A model generated the notes under the pieces. The model saw only the letters and a program-made list of their open reading frames with translations, searched no databases and was not told the DNA's origin. Shown in pieces: positions 44,450-53,419 of a stretch of 64,000 nucleotides of DNA; position 1 is the first letter of the stretch; each line of letters starts with the position of its first letter. The DNA lies in contig AJWJ01000004.1 of NCBI GenBank assembly GCA_000277445.1, positions 1-64,000 on the forward strand, written 5' to 3'. Position numbers and translations under genes: made by a program. Origin of the DNA: Polysphondylium violaceum. Its lineage: Eukaryota; Evosea; Eumycetozoa; Dictyosteliales; Dictyosteliaceae.

Positions 44450-46568
44450 CACTATTATTATTATTGTTATTATTGTTATTTTGGTTCCTGTATATTAGAT
44501 TCTTTACAGCACTATTTAACTAAGAGGGAAAAAAGATTAATATAGGTTAAATATAATTTAATATTATTAAAATAAACATACTTTAAATCTACTAAGGATA
44601 GGTTTTCTATTATTATTATCAGTAGGTCCATCAAACTGGGATATCTCTTCTAGACTATCATCATCATTATCACTATTTACTAAATGTTGTTCATCTTTTT
44701 CTAGTGTGTATTTTCTTTTTTTGTTTGACTTTTCTTGTTCTTCTTTTTCTTTTTCTTCTCGTTTTTGTTCACTATCGTTATCACTACTCCATTTCTCTTC
44801 ATCTAAATTTAAAAGTAATTCTATAAAGTTTGCTTGACTAGCCATAATATCACCAATTTCTCTTTGCGAGGATAACTCTTGTTTTCTGTAATCATTCTTT
44901 TCCTTTTCTTCGTCTTGTACATTTTCAATGGCTTTGTTATTCAATATATAATAATTACTCTCTTGGTTATGATCTTGTTTATCCTCATCATCATTATAAT
45001 CATCAAGCTCGTAGTCATCTATATTTACAAATACCTGACTCTTGATATTATTTTGTTGCTGTTGCTGTTTAATATCTTGTTTTTCATCAGAGAATTGTTT
45101 AAAATCTTCTTCGAGGAATTTCATATCCTCATCATCAATTTCAACTTGTGCACTATTATTGTCTGCTTGGTTATCATCAAATTCATTCTTTATCTGTTTG
45201 ATAATAGGATCTGGTTGACAAAAATGATTAGAGTCATTTGACTTTAGTGATAAATCAGACCCTATTGAATCATCTGATATATATTTAAGATCCTGTTTGA
45301 TATTATTTACATCTATATTACTAGTATTATTATTATTGTTGTTATTATTATTCTTTGGGTCTTGTTGTTGTTGCTTGGAAAGTATGTTTTGTATTTGAGT
45401 ACGTTCAAATTTAATAATTTCATCGAGTTGTTGATAGGCCATTGATTTAGAGAATGCACCAATATTTGCAGGTACTCTGACTTGGTCGGGGAATTGGGTC
45501 ATTTGTGTTTGTAGTCCTTGACCTCTACGACGCTCAAACTCATCCTCCCAGATGAGATTCAATGACTTGACCAACTTTTGCTCTGCTTGATTCTCGATGG
45601 TAGGCGTGTGCTTGTTGGCTCTGTAATTGACGATATCAAACACACTCACATCAACCTCCAACTCACACGTAGTCTTTCTCGCCTGTACCGGTGACAGCGG
45701 TATCTTGGCTTTATCTTCTCTATACCATCGTCGAGTAAAACTATTGTTATTAATATTATTATTATTGATTTGAGAAAGGGATGATGTGATTGGAGGTGAT
45801 TCTCTATCCAATTCCCGGGTTCCCCATACTTTGATTCTCGATGGCAGAGGTAGCCTAAACAAAGCCCTACTAAATTCAACATTGGCCATACCCGCCAAAT
45901 TATAATCTAAAAATACTTGGAAAACAAAAGGAATATGTGCTTCAAATACTCTAAATGTCCGATTCATGATTGATCCATTTCGAAGTATATTTGCTACTTT
46001 ATTTATATTATCTGGATTATATCTAATAAAGGAGTATATTAATATCAGCATTCTACTCTACTCTACTCCACTATACATACAAATAAAGCTTAATAAATAT
46101 TTTATCAAACGAATGGTATCCATAAAAAGGACGACCTCTAACCAATCTCGCATTAAATACATGTTGTTGATGTTGTCTATTTGGCCTAGTACTATTATTA
46201 TTATTATTATTGTTATTTTGTTGTTGTTGTTGTGGTGGTTGATCACTTTCATCTTTGAAATTGAGTGATTGGTTTATACTTGATACTAGTTTTTGTATAT
46301 AAGAGTTTATGTAGTTTGAATCATAACAATCATCGTATTCTATAAAAAAATAGGGAAATAAACGATGCACATGCATACAAGTCTTTTGCCCAGCAGGTGT
46401 AGATCCAAATACACGTATAATGGGCACATTTTGCACTTTGGATTGATCCAGTGGCGACTCGCAAATATCTAATTTTTCATTGGGTTTTGCCAAATAGTAG
46501 TCAATGTCAACGATTCTCATACAAAACGACGATACATCTTGTTGTTGCTGATGTTGCTGTTGATTCAT
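39354..46568 (-). CDS. rev3: DNA polymerase zeta catalytic subunit REV3
   Basis: Three minus-strand exons: 46568-46081, 46022-44582 and 44519-39354, giving 2364 residues; introns are 58 and 62 nt. REV3 extends primers past DNA lesions in translesion synthesis. The N-terminal B-family domain is split by intron 1 within FYGYHSFDKIFIKLYLYNPD and continues IMNRTFRVFEAHIPFVFQVF. A long disordered region follows (about 640-1370), with poly-Asn, Ser and a long Gln tract. The exonuclease-like and palm parts show FFSVLSRGSQYRVESMLLRL, DFQSLYPSIMIAYNYCYSTC (about 1769), MLANVTFGYTAAGFSGRMP and the metal-binding VIYGDTDSMF (about 1933). The C-terminus carries two cysteine clusters (CLVCSSNVRS with LCDSC; LCRKC with later Cys), the zinc and Fe-S modules that bind REV7 partners and POLD2. 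Human REV3L is 3130 residues. Confidence 0.95.
42917..42976 (-). repeat. CAA/TTG tract encoding poly-Gln in REV3
   Basis: About 20 consecutive TTG units on the plus strand encode Gln near residue 1160 of REV3, in the disordered region between the N-terminal domain and the polymerase core. Confidence 0.9.
44354..44456 (-). repeat. ATT/AAT tract encoding poly-Asn in REV3
   Basis: A run of more than 30 ATT units on the plus strand encodes Asn at the beginning of REV3 exon 3, soon after the second intron. The tract is in frame with both flanks (210 bases from the acceptor to a downstream anchor codon, divisible by three). Apparent poly-Ile and poly-Leu ORFs on the plus strand are artefacts of it. 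Confidence 0.9.
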
Positions 46569-47466
46569 AAGCGCATGTTCATGTGATTACAAATAATATA
46601 CAATATACACAAATTTAGATACAGATAAAGATATATGAGATGTCAAATATTGCACAAAAAAATTTGAAAAAAATTTCAAAAAATAATCACACAAACCTGT
46701 TTTTATTGGAAAAAGAGTTTATCATATGAACTGTGTTTGGTCAAATATTACTCTATTCCTTATTAAGGTTAATAAGGAATAGAGTTGGAGTGATAGCTTA
46801 GTTTTTTATATGAGTTAGTTTATAGATTAGGAAATTTACAACATCATGATTTTTATTGATTTGATAAAATGATTGGTTAAAAGATGGCCAGTATATTGAT
46901 GTTGTCTATATTTTTTGTTCGAAGCGATGAAAATCAAGAGATTCTAACGGTCTAAAAAAATGTATTATTGCATAATTTTCAAAAGACATTGGTGGCTATC
47001 TAGGGTTGTAGCTTTTGTGGCAATCTATTGAAACCACCTATATCTTGTCCATTATGATAATGGTTTAGTCTTTAAATAAGCACACCCTCGATGATTACCC
47101 TCAAAAGAAAGGATTAGAGGCACTAGAGAGCCTAAAATCACTTGATAAATCCATACATATACACAAGACTGAAAGCTGTAACAGTCTGATGTTTTTGAAA
47201 TTCAAGTTTTGTTTTTAGAGTACTTAAAAAACCGTTACAAATAGGGTGATGATATTTTTGAAAAAAAGGAAAAAAAAAAAAAAAAGAAAAAAAAAAAAAT
47301 AAATAATAATTTATATACTTTGATATCTTCATTTTTTGAGAAAATACTTTTGTGTGTGTGGATTCTACTGTAGTCACTTGTTGATAACCATTTCATTTTA
47401 TTTATTTTATTAGACTCACTCACTCATATATACATAGATATATATATACATATACACATAGACATA
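46569..47466. promoter_or_regulatory. Divergent region, REV3 / VTA1, with hairpin
   Basis: About 900 bases with no supported gene. It contains a perfect hairpin at 46750-46785 (separate entry), an A-rich block at about 47264-47306 and a TATATA-rich leader ending at the VTA1 ATG. Confidence 0.4.
46750..46785. repeat. Perfect 15-bp-stem hairpin, 6-base loop
   Basis: ACTCTATTCCTTATT at 46750-46764, then AAGGTT, then the exact reverse complement AATAAGGAATAGAGT at 46771-46785. It lies 180 bases upstream of REV3 and 680 upstream of VTA1. It has more sequence complexity than chance AT hairpins nearby. No T run directly follows, so a Pol III terminator role is not obvious. Confidence 0.8.
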
Positions 47467-49235
47467 ATGGATCTACCACCTCAATTAAAATCTATTGCAC
47501 CCTATTTAAAACAAGCTAGTCAGCTTGAAAAACATGATTTGGTAATGGCCTATTATTGCAGATTATATGCTGCTCAATTAGCTATGGACTTGAAACAAAA
47601 GATGGGTGCTGCAGGTAATACTTTAAGCACTCATATTGTAAAGATATTGGATTTAGTTGAAAATGTATGTTTTATCTCTATATATTTATCTATTACACAG
47701 AGGTATTAATATTTATATTCTAAACATATAGGATAAAAATAAATTAGGATCAAAGTTGAATGAAGAAGAAGATACCATCTATGTGGAAAACTTTGCTATG
47801 AAAGCATTTAATTTCGCCGATCAAGAAGACAGAGCCGGTAAAGCTTCAAAGTATGTATTACTGTGAGGGTGAGCATAGGGTGTATTCTAATTCTTGTTAT
47901 ATAATATAATAGAAATACAGCAATTACATTTTATTCAGTTCATTTGTTTTTAGATTTACTTAAACTATTTGGTGAACCAAGTGAAGATGTTAAACAAAAA
48001 CAAAAGTACTCTGGTTGGAGAGCTGCAGAGATTAATACTGCTCTAAAGAATGGTGTGAAACCAACTCCACCTCCATTGGAAGAAGTATGTATATTTCTTG
48101 TTTTTATCTCTACTCCTCCTAGTTATTAATTAATCATGTTTACTATTATTAGTCTGAAGAAGAAGAATTAAAACAATTTGAAAGAGAAGTTGAGCAACAA
48201 AGTCAACAAAGTCAGCAACAACAACAACAAAGTGGATTCGATGAGTTTGGTTTCCCAATTGTACCAAAAACAATTCACCAACAACAAGGCACAGATGAAT
48301 ATGGTTTTCCCTCACTCCCTACATTCTCTTCATCGAGTAATAGTAATAGTAATAGTAATAGTAATAATAATTTATCAGAATCTGTAGATAGATCATCATT
48401 CCCATCGTTCCCTTCATTCCCTTCAACTACTTCACCAAAGAGTAGTTCACAACCAGATTTTCCAACTTTTCCATCAGTTAAAAGTGAAAATAGTAGTTCA
48501 CAACCAGAATTCCCTTCCTTCCCCAAAAGTACCTCTTCCCAATCATCACCTGCTTTCCCTACCTTTTCATCACCACAACAACCACAATTCCCATCTTTTC
48601 CAGCAGCACCCAAAGCCAATACCACTACATCATCATCTCAACCCTCTTTTCCAACATTCCCAGCCTCCAATAGCAACGGATCATCTCCATCCAACTCTCA
48701 ATTCTCTTCTTCATCACAACCCTCTTTTCCATCATTCCCAAACAAACCACAACAACATTCACCATCACCTCCTACCTCTCAATCACCACCAAGTTTTCCA
48801 AAATTCTCACATTCTCAAGATAATTCTCCATCATATCCATCAACAAACAATAATAGTAATAATAGTAGAAATATCGAAAGATCACAATCTCCACCATCAT
48901 ATGAATCTAAACATACCAATACCTATGATCATAATGAACAACAACAACACTATAACCAACCACCATCACAACAACATTATCAACAACAACCACCACCACA
49001 ATATAAACAACAACAACAACCACAACAACCACCACAACAACAACAACAACATTATCAACCACCACCTCAACAATATGCTGTGTCTAAAAATTATAATCCT
49101 ACAGAATCTGATAAAGATAATGCACAAAAATATGCTAAATGGGTTATTAGTTCACTCCAATTTGATGATGTTCCAACAGCTTTAAAGAACCTTAAATTGT
49201 CTTACAAATATTTGACTGGTATCGATTTACCATAA
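47467..49235 (+). CDS. vta1: VTA1/LIP5-like ESCRT-III cofactor
   Basis: Four exons: 47467-47664, 47732-47850, 47913-48084 and 48153-49235, giving 523 residues. VTA1 activates the AAA-ATPase VPS4 and links it to ESCRT-III in multivesicular-body formation. The N-terminal tandem MIT-like domain is well conserved: PPQLKSIAPYLKQASQLEKH, then VMAYYCRLYAAQLAMDL, then NTAITFYSVHLFLDLLKLFG, then KQKYSGWRAAEINTALKNGV. The C-terminal VSL helix pair that binds VPS4 is KDNAQKYAKWVISSLQFDDV plus PTALKNLKLSYKYLTGID. The linker (about residues 185-470) is much longer than in human LIP5 (307 residues) and carries repeated FPxFP motifs and poly-Gln. It is convergent with FNIP-C, 36 bases apart. Confidence 0.92.
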
Positions 49236-49271
49236 ATAATAAAAATTGTTTGTGTATTTTTTAAAAGTTGA

Positions 49272-50801
49272 TTATCTTTTTTGTTTAGTTTTATTTCTCT
49301 GTGGATTCAATTTAAATGGATAAGGGTAAGTCCCACCTCTTATTTCTAAAGCAATTGTATAGAAAATTTGTAGATTGGCAGGCAAACATTCAGCTCTGAT
49401 ACCTTGGACACTTTGATGACACTCAATACCAAGTTCTTGAATAGAGGTGTTGTCATGTAAATCTAGATCTGGTCCAATGATATCCAAATGAATTTTGATT
49501 TTGACTACATTTAAAAGAATATTTTTCACTGATGCATTTAATGTTCCCACACAAAGCCGGGTTAAATGGTCCAAAGGAGATACGTGTTCAAATGAGCCAG
49601 AGAATTCGTCAATGTCTAAAATGGTCAGAGAAGACGGCAAAGAGTTTTTGGATAGAGTGTTTTTAAAACTTGGGGCATAGAGTTTTGTTAATCTGGGCGG
49701 CAAAACAAAAGGTTCAAGTGGTTGGTTGAAATCCGACATGGAGAGACTAGTTAGAGTTGATGGTAAAACTCCTTGACAAAGTTGTTGATTAAATGCCTCT
49801 AATTTTAGGATAGACAAATTACATGGCAACACCCCTTTTGCTAGAGGGCTATTATAGCACCATATTGAGAGATCTTTGAGTGATGATGGAAACACATCCT
49901 TTTCCAGTAGTGGTGTTTCTCTTGATGCAAATCCCAAAAAGTCTAGACTTTTCAGATGAGAAGGAAGTTTTAGATTATCATCAAGAAAGTCTCGATAGTG
50001 AAACGAATCAATTGTATCTGGTATTCCATGAATAGGAATCTTATCCCAAATACAAAGGTCTTTAACATGAGATGGAATCAAATCACATGTCACTGCTGGA
50101 CAATCTGGCAAGTTTACTATAAATATTTTTGAAACACATGTATTGTTTTCTACCCATTTCAAGGCCTCCAAAGAATGAATGTTGATTTGAAAACTCTTGA
50201 ATGCATGTCCATTTTTAGGAAAAACAAAATTGTAATCATTATATGTGCCAATATAACACAAATCGGACAAGGTTTCTGGCAAGATATAGGTTTTATCACA
50301 TGTTGTCTTTTCCACCATTTTCCATCTTTCTGGGATTGACAGCTTTTTTAAATTACGGGGGAGTTTTGATAATATCCAATCACAATAATGACCTCCATAT
50401 ATTTCATTTGATTTAAACTTTAAGTCTGTAATAGAGTCGGGTATTTCGCCTACAAGCACACTATCATGACCAATAAAGAATTCCAAAACAACAATATTTC
50501 TAAAATGGTTAAAGTCAATTTCGATTCCCTTGATATCAAGAATATTAATCTTATTGATCAAGTATTTGTATGGATCATTGTAGTATTGTATTAGTTTCTG
50601 TCTACTGTCAACCAATAAACCAATGTATATATTGTTTTCTAATTTATCTTGTTCACTAAACAATGATAGGAACCTGTGATTCTCTTTTAAGCGCTCTGTA
50701 TCAACATCCAATAATGAATCTTGAAATATTTTATTCCTGATCAACTTTTTAATAAAACTATTTCTAAATATTGCAAAAAATGTATCATTCATTTTAAACA
50801 A
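49272..50801 (-). CDS. FNIP-repeat protein C, with altered C-cap
   Basis: A single exon of 509 residues; the alternative ATG at 50792 would remove three residues. The N-cap reads DTFFAIFRNSFIKKLIRNKI and NHRFLSLFSEQDKLENNIYI. FNIP repeats (about residues 310-415) include YNSPLAKGVLPCNLSILKL, FNQQLCQGVLPSTLTSLSM and FNQPLEPFVLPPRLTKLYA. The C-cap begins GSFEHVSPLDHLTRLCV but its final part is missing. Where relatives have an Ile-Pro...Cys segment and a terminal LPxSVK-like motif, this protein has a short basic tail (KLNPQRNKTKQKR). That suggests a replaced or frameshifted 3' end that still leaves an open gene. The middle of the protein has no recognised domain. Confidence 0.87.
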   Translation of the reverse strand: MFKMNDTFFAIFRNSFIKKLIRNKIFQDSLLDVDTERLKENHRFLSLFSEQDKLENNIYIGLLVDSRQKLIQYYNDPYKYLINKINILDIKGIEIDFNHFRNIVVLEFFIGHDSVLVGEIPDSITDLKFKSNEIYGGHYCDWILSKLPRNLKKLSIPERWKMVEKTTCDKTYILPETLSDLCYIGTYNDYNFVFPKNGHAFKSFQINIHSLEALKWVENNTCVSKIFIVNLPDCPAVTCDLIPSHVKDLCIWDKIPIHGIPDTIDSFHYRDFLDDNLKLPSHLKSLDFLGFASRETPLLEKDVFPSSLKDLSIWCYNSPLAKGVLPCNLSILKLEAFNQQLCQGVLPSTLTSLSMSDFNQPLEPFVLPPRLTKLYAPSFKNTLSKNSLPSSLTILDIDEFSGSFEHVSPLDHLTRLCVGTLNASVKNILLNVVKIKIHLDIIGPDLDLHDNTSIQELGIECHQSVQGIRAECLPANLQIFYTIALEIRGGTYPYPFKLNPQRNKTKQKR

Positions 50802-51282
50802 TTAAAAAAAAAAAAGAATCAAATTTATTTTTTTTACGAAATAATTATCTCGATTGTTTTATTTGATTCATAATTAGGGATTTATTTTTTGGATTTCTTT
50901 TTTATCAAGATTTGTCTTTGGGTCCACTAGAAATGTATCGGGTTTAAAAACAGTAGCCATCAGGTACCAATATCCTTTTCACTGAGATTTTTCTAATTTG
51001 TATGAGAGGGAATAAGTTGACTTATTAGCAAACAATCCGATAGAATTCAACAACTATCGCAGAATCCCCAACTGTATAACATCATAGGTTTCTAGCTTTT
51101 ATATCTATGTGTATCCAGTGAATGTGTTTCTTATGTATAGAGACAAAGGTATTGATAGAACTAAACTACTGCCAAATAAAATATCTACAAAAAGCAGTAG
51201 ATATTTTTAGGCCAAAATTATTTTTTCTTGTGTGTTTAACAACTTTCATAGACACCACACGCCAAACACACACACACACACA
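50802..51282. promoter_or_regulatory. Divergent region, FNIP-C / FNIP-D, with hairpin
   Basis: A 481-base interval without a supported ORF. An imperfect hairpin spans 51171-51212: GCCAAATAAAATATCTAC and GTAGATATTTTTAGGCC around an 8-base loop. A (CA)n stretch at about 51266-51282 directly precedes the FNIP-D ATG. Confidence 0.45.
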
Positions 51283-52794
51283 ATGAACAGCACCACCACA
51301 ACAACGACAACAGATAGATTTTATTCTATTTGGAGAAATCGATATATTAGAGACTGTATTAGATGCAATGTATGTCGAGATAATGTTATCAATGTCACTA
51401 TAGAGTATATAAATGATAATCATAGATATTTATCACTCTTTACGTATAATGATAAAGTAGAATACAATATCATCATTCAGTTTCAGATTATAAATATAGA
51501 TGATGTTATAAAATACACCAAGAGTAATCACAGAGAGTTGATAGATAGCATTTATATTGTGCCAAACTTCCAAATAGATAATAGTGATGACAGCGATGAG
51601 GAAGATGTTGAGACTAAACAACGAGAACAGCAACTTTCAAAAGAATTAATGTACTCTTTTCATCAAGGCTTACGTATTTTGTCTTTCCCAGTTGTATATC
51701 AACATCCTATTGGTAGAAATCATAAGCTACCCGATTCGATCACTGATTTGCATATAGATTGCGGGTATTTATATGATGTCAATAGTCCTTTTGTTGATAT
51801 GATATTATCAGAGCTGCCACCACAATTGAAAAAACTCTATCTTTCAAGAGACTTGGATATCAATGTACCAATGTGTACAATCCCAGATACACTCGAGGTC
51901 TTTGAGTTTGCAACAACAAGCGAGAATTTCAAGCATTTTGTTGTTCCCCCAAACAAGCGATTCCAAGATTGCCTTCTGCAAGTTGAGTGCGGTCAAGATT
52001 TAGAATGGGTGGCCCAACATACGTGGGTACACAGAGCAAAGTTTGCATCTTACTACTTTGATCCGACATATGTAATTCCATCGCATCTAACGGACATTGA
52101 TATACACGCCAGATTTGATAAGCTCGGGAGAGGCGTTTTGCCAGTGTCTCTTACCAAGCTGACAATTTATGAACACAAAGAACCTCTTGAGGTTGGTGTT
52201 CTCCCTCCTGGTTTACTTGATTTGGAGCTTCACTACTATGATCATCAACTTGAACAAGGCCATTTACCAGATAGCCTAACAAAACTCATCATGAGAGACT
52301 ACGAAAAACCATTGAAACCACATGTATTTGGAAATCGATTAAAGAGTTTAACATTGGTTTCATTTAATGAAGAGATTCAAGCACAATCTCTACCTCATTC
52401 GCTAGAATACTTGGACTTGCCAGTATTTAGAGGATCATTTGAACATGTTGGACCATTGGATAATCTCAATGAATTAAAAATACCCCATTTGCACACATCA
52501 GTGGCGATATTATTACAAAATGTAACAAAAATTGATATAACAACTAGAGGTATCCCCAACAAGGTTTTTTTAAAAGACACTGCTATTCAAGATCTTTATC
52601 TTCTATACAAGTCCTTAGACAGATATAATCTCTATCCAGGATTCTTTCCATCTGCCGTTCTAAATATAGAAATTCGTGGACTTGATATAAAAATGAAGGG
52701 AGTTATACCAGATAGTTGTGTTTCTTTAAACACCGATCAGACAAACTTGAATACCAAACTACTTCCTTCATCAATAAATATTGTCAAGTATTAA
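51283..52794 (+). CDS. FNIP-repeat protein D
   Basis: A single exon of 503 residues from the first ATG after a CA-rich leader; the frame is open a little further upstream but without an ATG. The N-cap DRFYSIWRNRYIRDCIRCNV with NHRYLSLFTYNDKVEYNIII is the closest match to FNIP-A. The two also share SPFVDMILSELPPQLKKLYL-type and LEVGVLPPGLLDLEL-type segments and a nearly identical C-cap (GSFEHVGPLDNLNELKI; LKDTAIQDLYLLYKSLDRYN). An acidic insert (DDSDEEDVE) replaces the Gln run of FNIP-A. Repeats lie at about residues 295-385. FNIP-A and FNIP-D sit 17 kb apart in opposite orientation, consistent with an inverted duplication. Confidence 0.9.
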   Translation: MNSTTTTTTTDRFYSIWRNRYIRDCIRCNVCRDNVINVTIEYINDNHRYLSLFTYNDKVEYNIIIQFQIINIDDVIKYTKSNHRELIDSIYIVPNFQIDNSDDSDEEDVETKQREQQLSKELMYSFHQGLRILSFPVVYQHPIGRNHKLPDSITDLHIDCGYLYDVNSPFVDMILSELPPQLKKLYLSRDLDINVPMCTIPDTLEVFEFATTSENFKHFVVPPNKRFQDCLLQVECGQDLEWVAQHTWVHRAKFASYYFDPTYVIPSHLTDIDIHARFDKLGRGVLPVSLTKLTIYEHKEPLEVGVLPPGLLDLELHYYDHQLEQGHLPDSLTKLIMRDYEKPLKPHVFGNRLKSLTLVSFNEEIQAQSLPHSLEYLDLPVFRGSFEHVGPLDNLNELKIPHLHTSVAILLQNVTKIDITTRGIPNKVFLKDTAIQDLYLLYKSLDRYNLYPGFFPSAVLNIEIRGLDIKMKGVIPDSCVSLNTDQTNLNTKLLPSSINIVKY

Positions 52795-52926
52795 TATGCT
52801 CTGTTGTAATATAATAAAAGTAATAATTCTCCTTTTGTATTTGTTGTTGAAGATTATTAAATTCCATAGTCTCTACTATTGTTTATGTTTTAATATTTAT
52901 TGATGGATGCAATCTTGTTCTCGATT

Positions 52927-53103
52927 TCAACTTTCATGTTCAGAGTGAAAGTTTGTTATGATGATGTATAGGTGTGAGGCATTGGACAATTGTGACATGG
53001 TATGATCTATACATGTAACTTTGAATTTGATACTCCTCTTTATCTCCAAACCTGTATTTGATCCAGAGAATGTACCAGTAAATGTGGTTTGTATGGTAAG
53101 TCA
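52927..53103 (-). pseudogene. Short coding-like relic, family unknown
   Basis: The minus strand has an open, protein-like stretch with no low complexity: IQTTFTGTFSGSNTGLEIKR followed by SIKFKVTCIDHTMSQLSNAS and a stop at 52927. No ATG or acceptable splice acceptor opens it; an in-frame stop lies just upstream. It is most likely the decayed end of a gene. I do not recognise the family. Confidence 0.3.
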
Positions 53104-53241
53104 ACCATGATCGAGATCAATATCAATGGGACCAAGATCTGTTTACAATAAATCTAAATTAACAGATATCTATTCTTCAAATAGAGATCCCAAGAATCCA
53201 AGATGATTAAAAGCAAAAGTGTATATTTTTATCTACTTTTT

Positions 53242-53370
53242 CTATTTCACTAAACATTGATTACCTCTAATCACATATTCTATATTCACCGTACAATGGG
53301 TATCTTTACATAATTTATTTCTATTTATTCTTTTCATAAAACTCTTTCTATTGTTGATAAAAAACCTATC
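53242..53370 (-). pseudogene. FNIP-family N-cap relic
   Basis: The minus-strand reading RFFINNRKSFMKRINRNKLC followed by KDTHCTVNIEYVIRGNQCLV and a stop aligns with the family N-cap (FYxIYRNxxLRxxIRxxxCxDxxIxVxxEYLxxNH). No repeats or C-cap follow. It lies just downstream of FNIP-E on the same strand and is best read as the remains of a further tandem FNIP copy. Confidence 0.6.
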
Positions 53371-53419
53371 TTTCTCGTGTTTTAATATTACAAAAAATAG
53401 TTGGAAATCAAGTGTTTTA

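Larger units (their letters stand above)
52795..53419. other. Spacer between FNIP-D and FNIP-E with gene relics
   Basis: About 625 bases between two convergent FNIP genes. It contains the two coding-like relics listed separately and otherwise AT-rich DNA. No intact gene is seen. Confidence 0.4.

Noticed and set aside
44295-44523. Poly-Ile and poly-Leu ORFs on the plus strand
   Set aside because: They are antisense frames of the REV3 poly-Asn tract.
48484-49185. 233-codon His/Asn/Pro-rich plus-strand ORF inside VTA1
   Set aside because: Alternative frame of the FPxFP and Gln-rich linker; the VTA1 frame continues to the conserved C-terminal helix.
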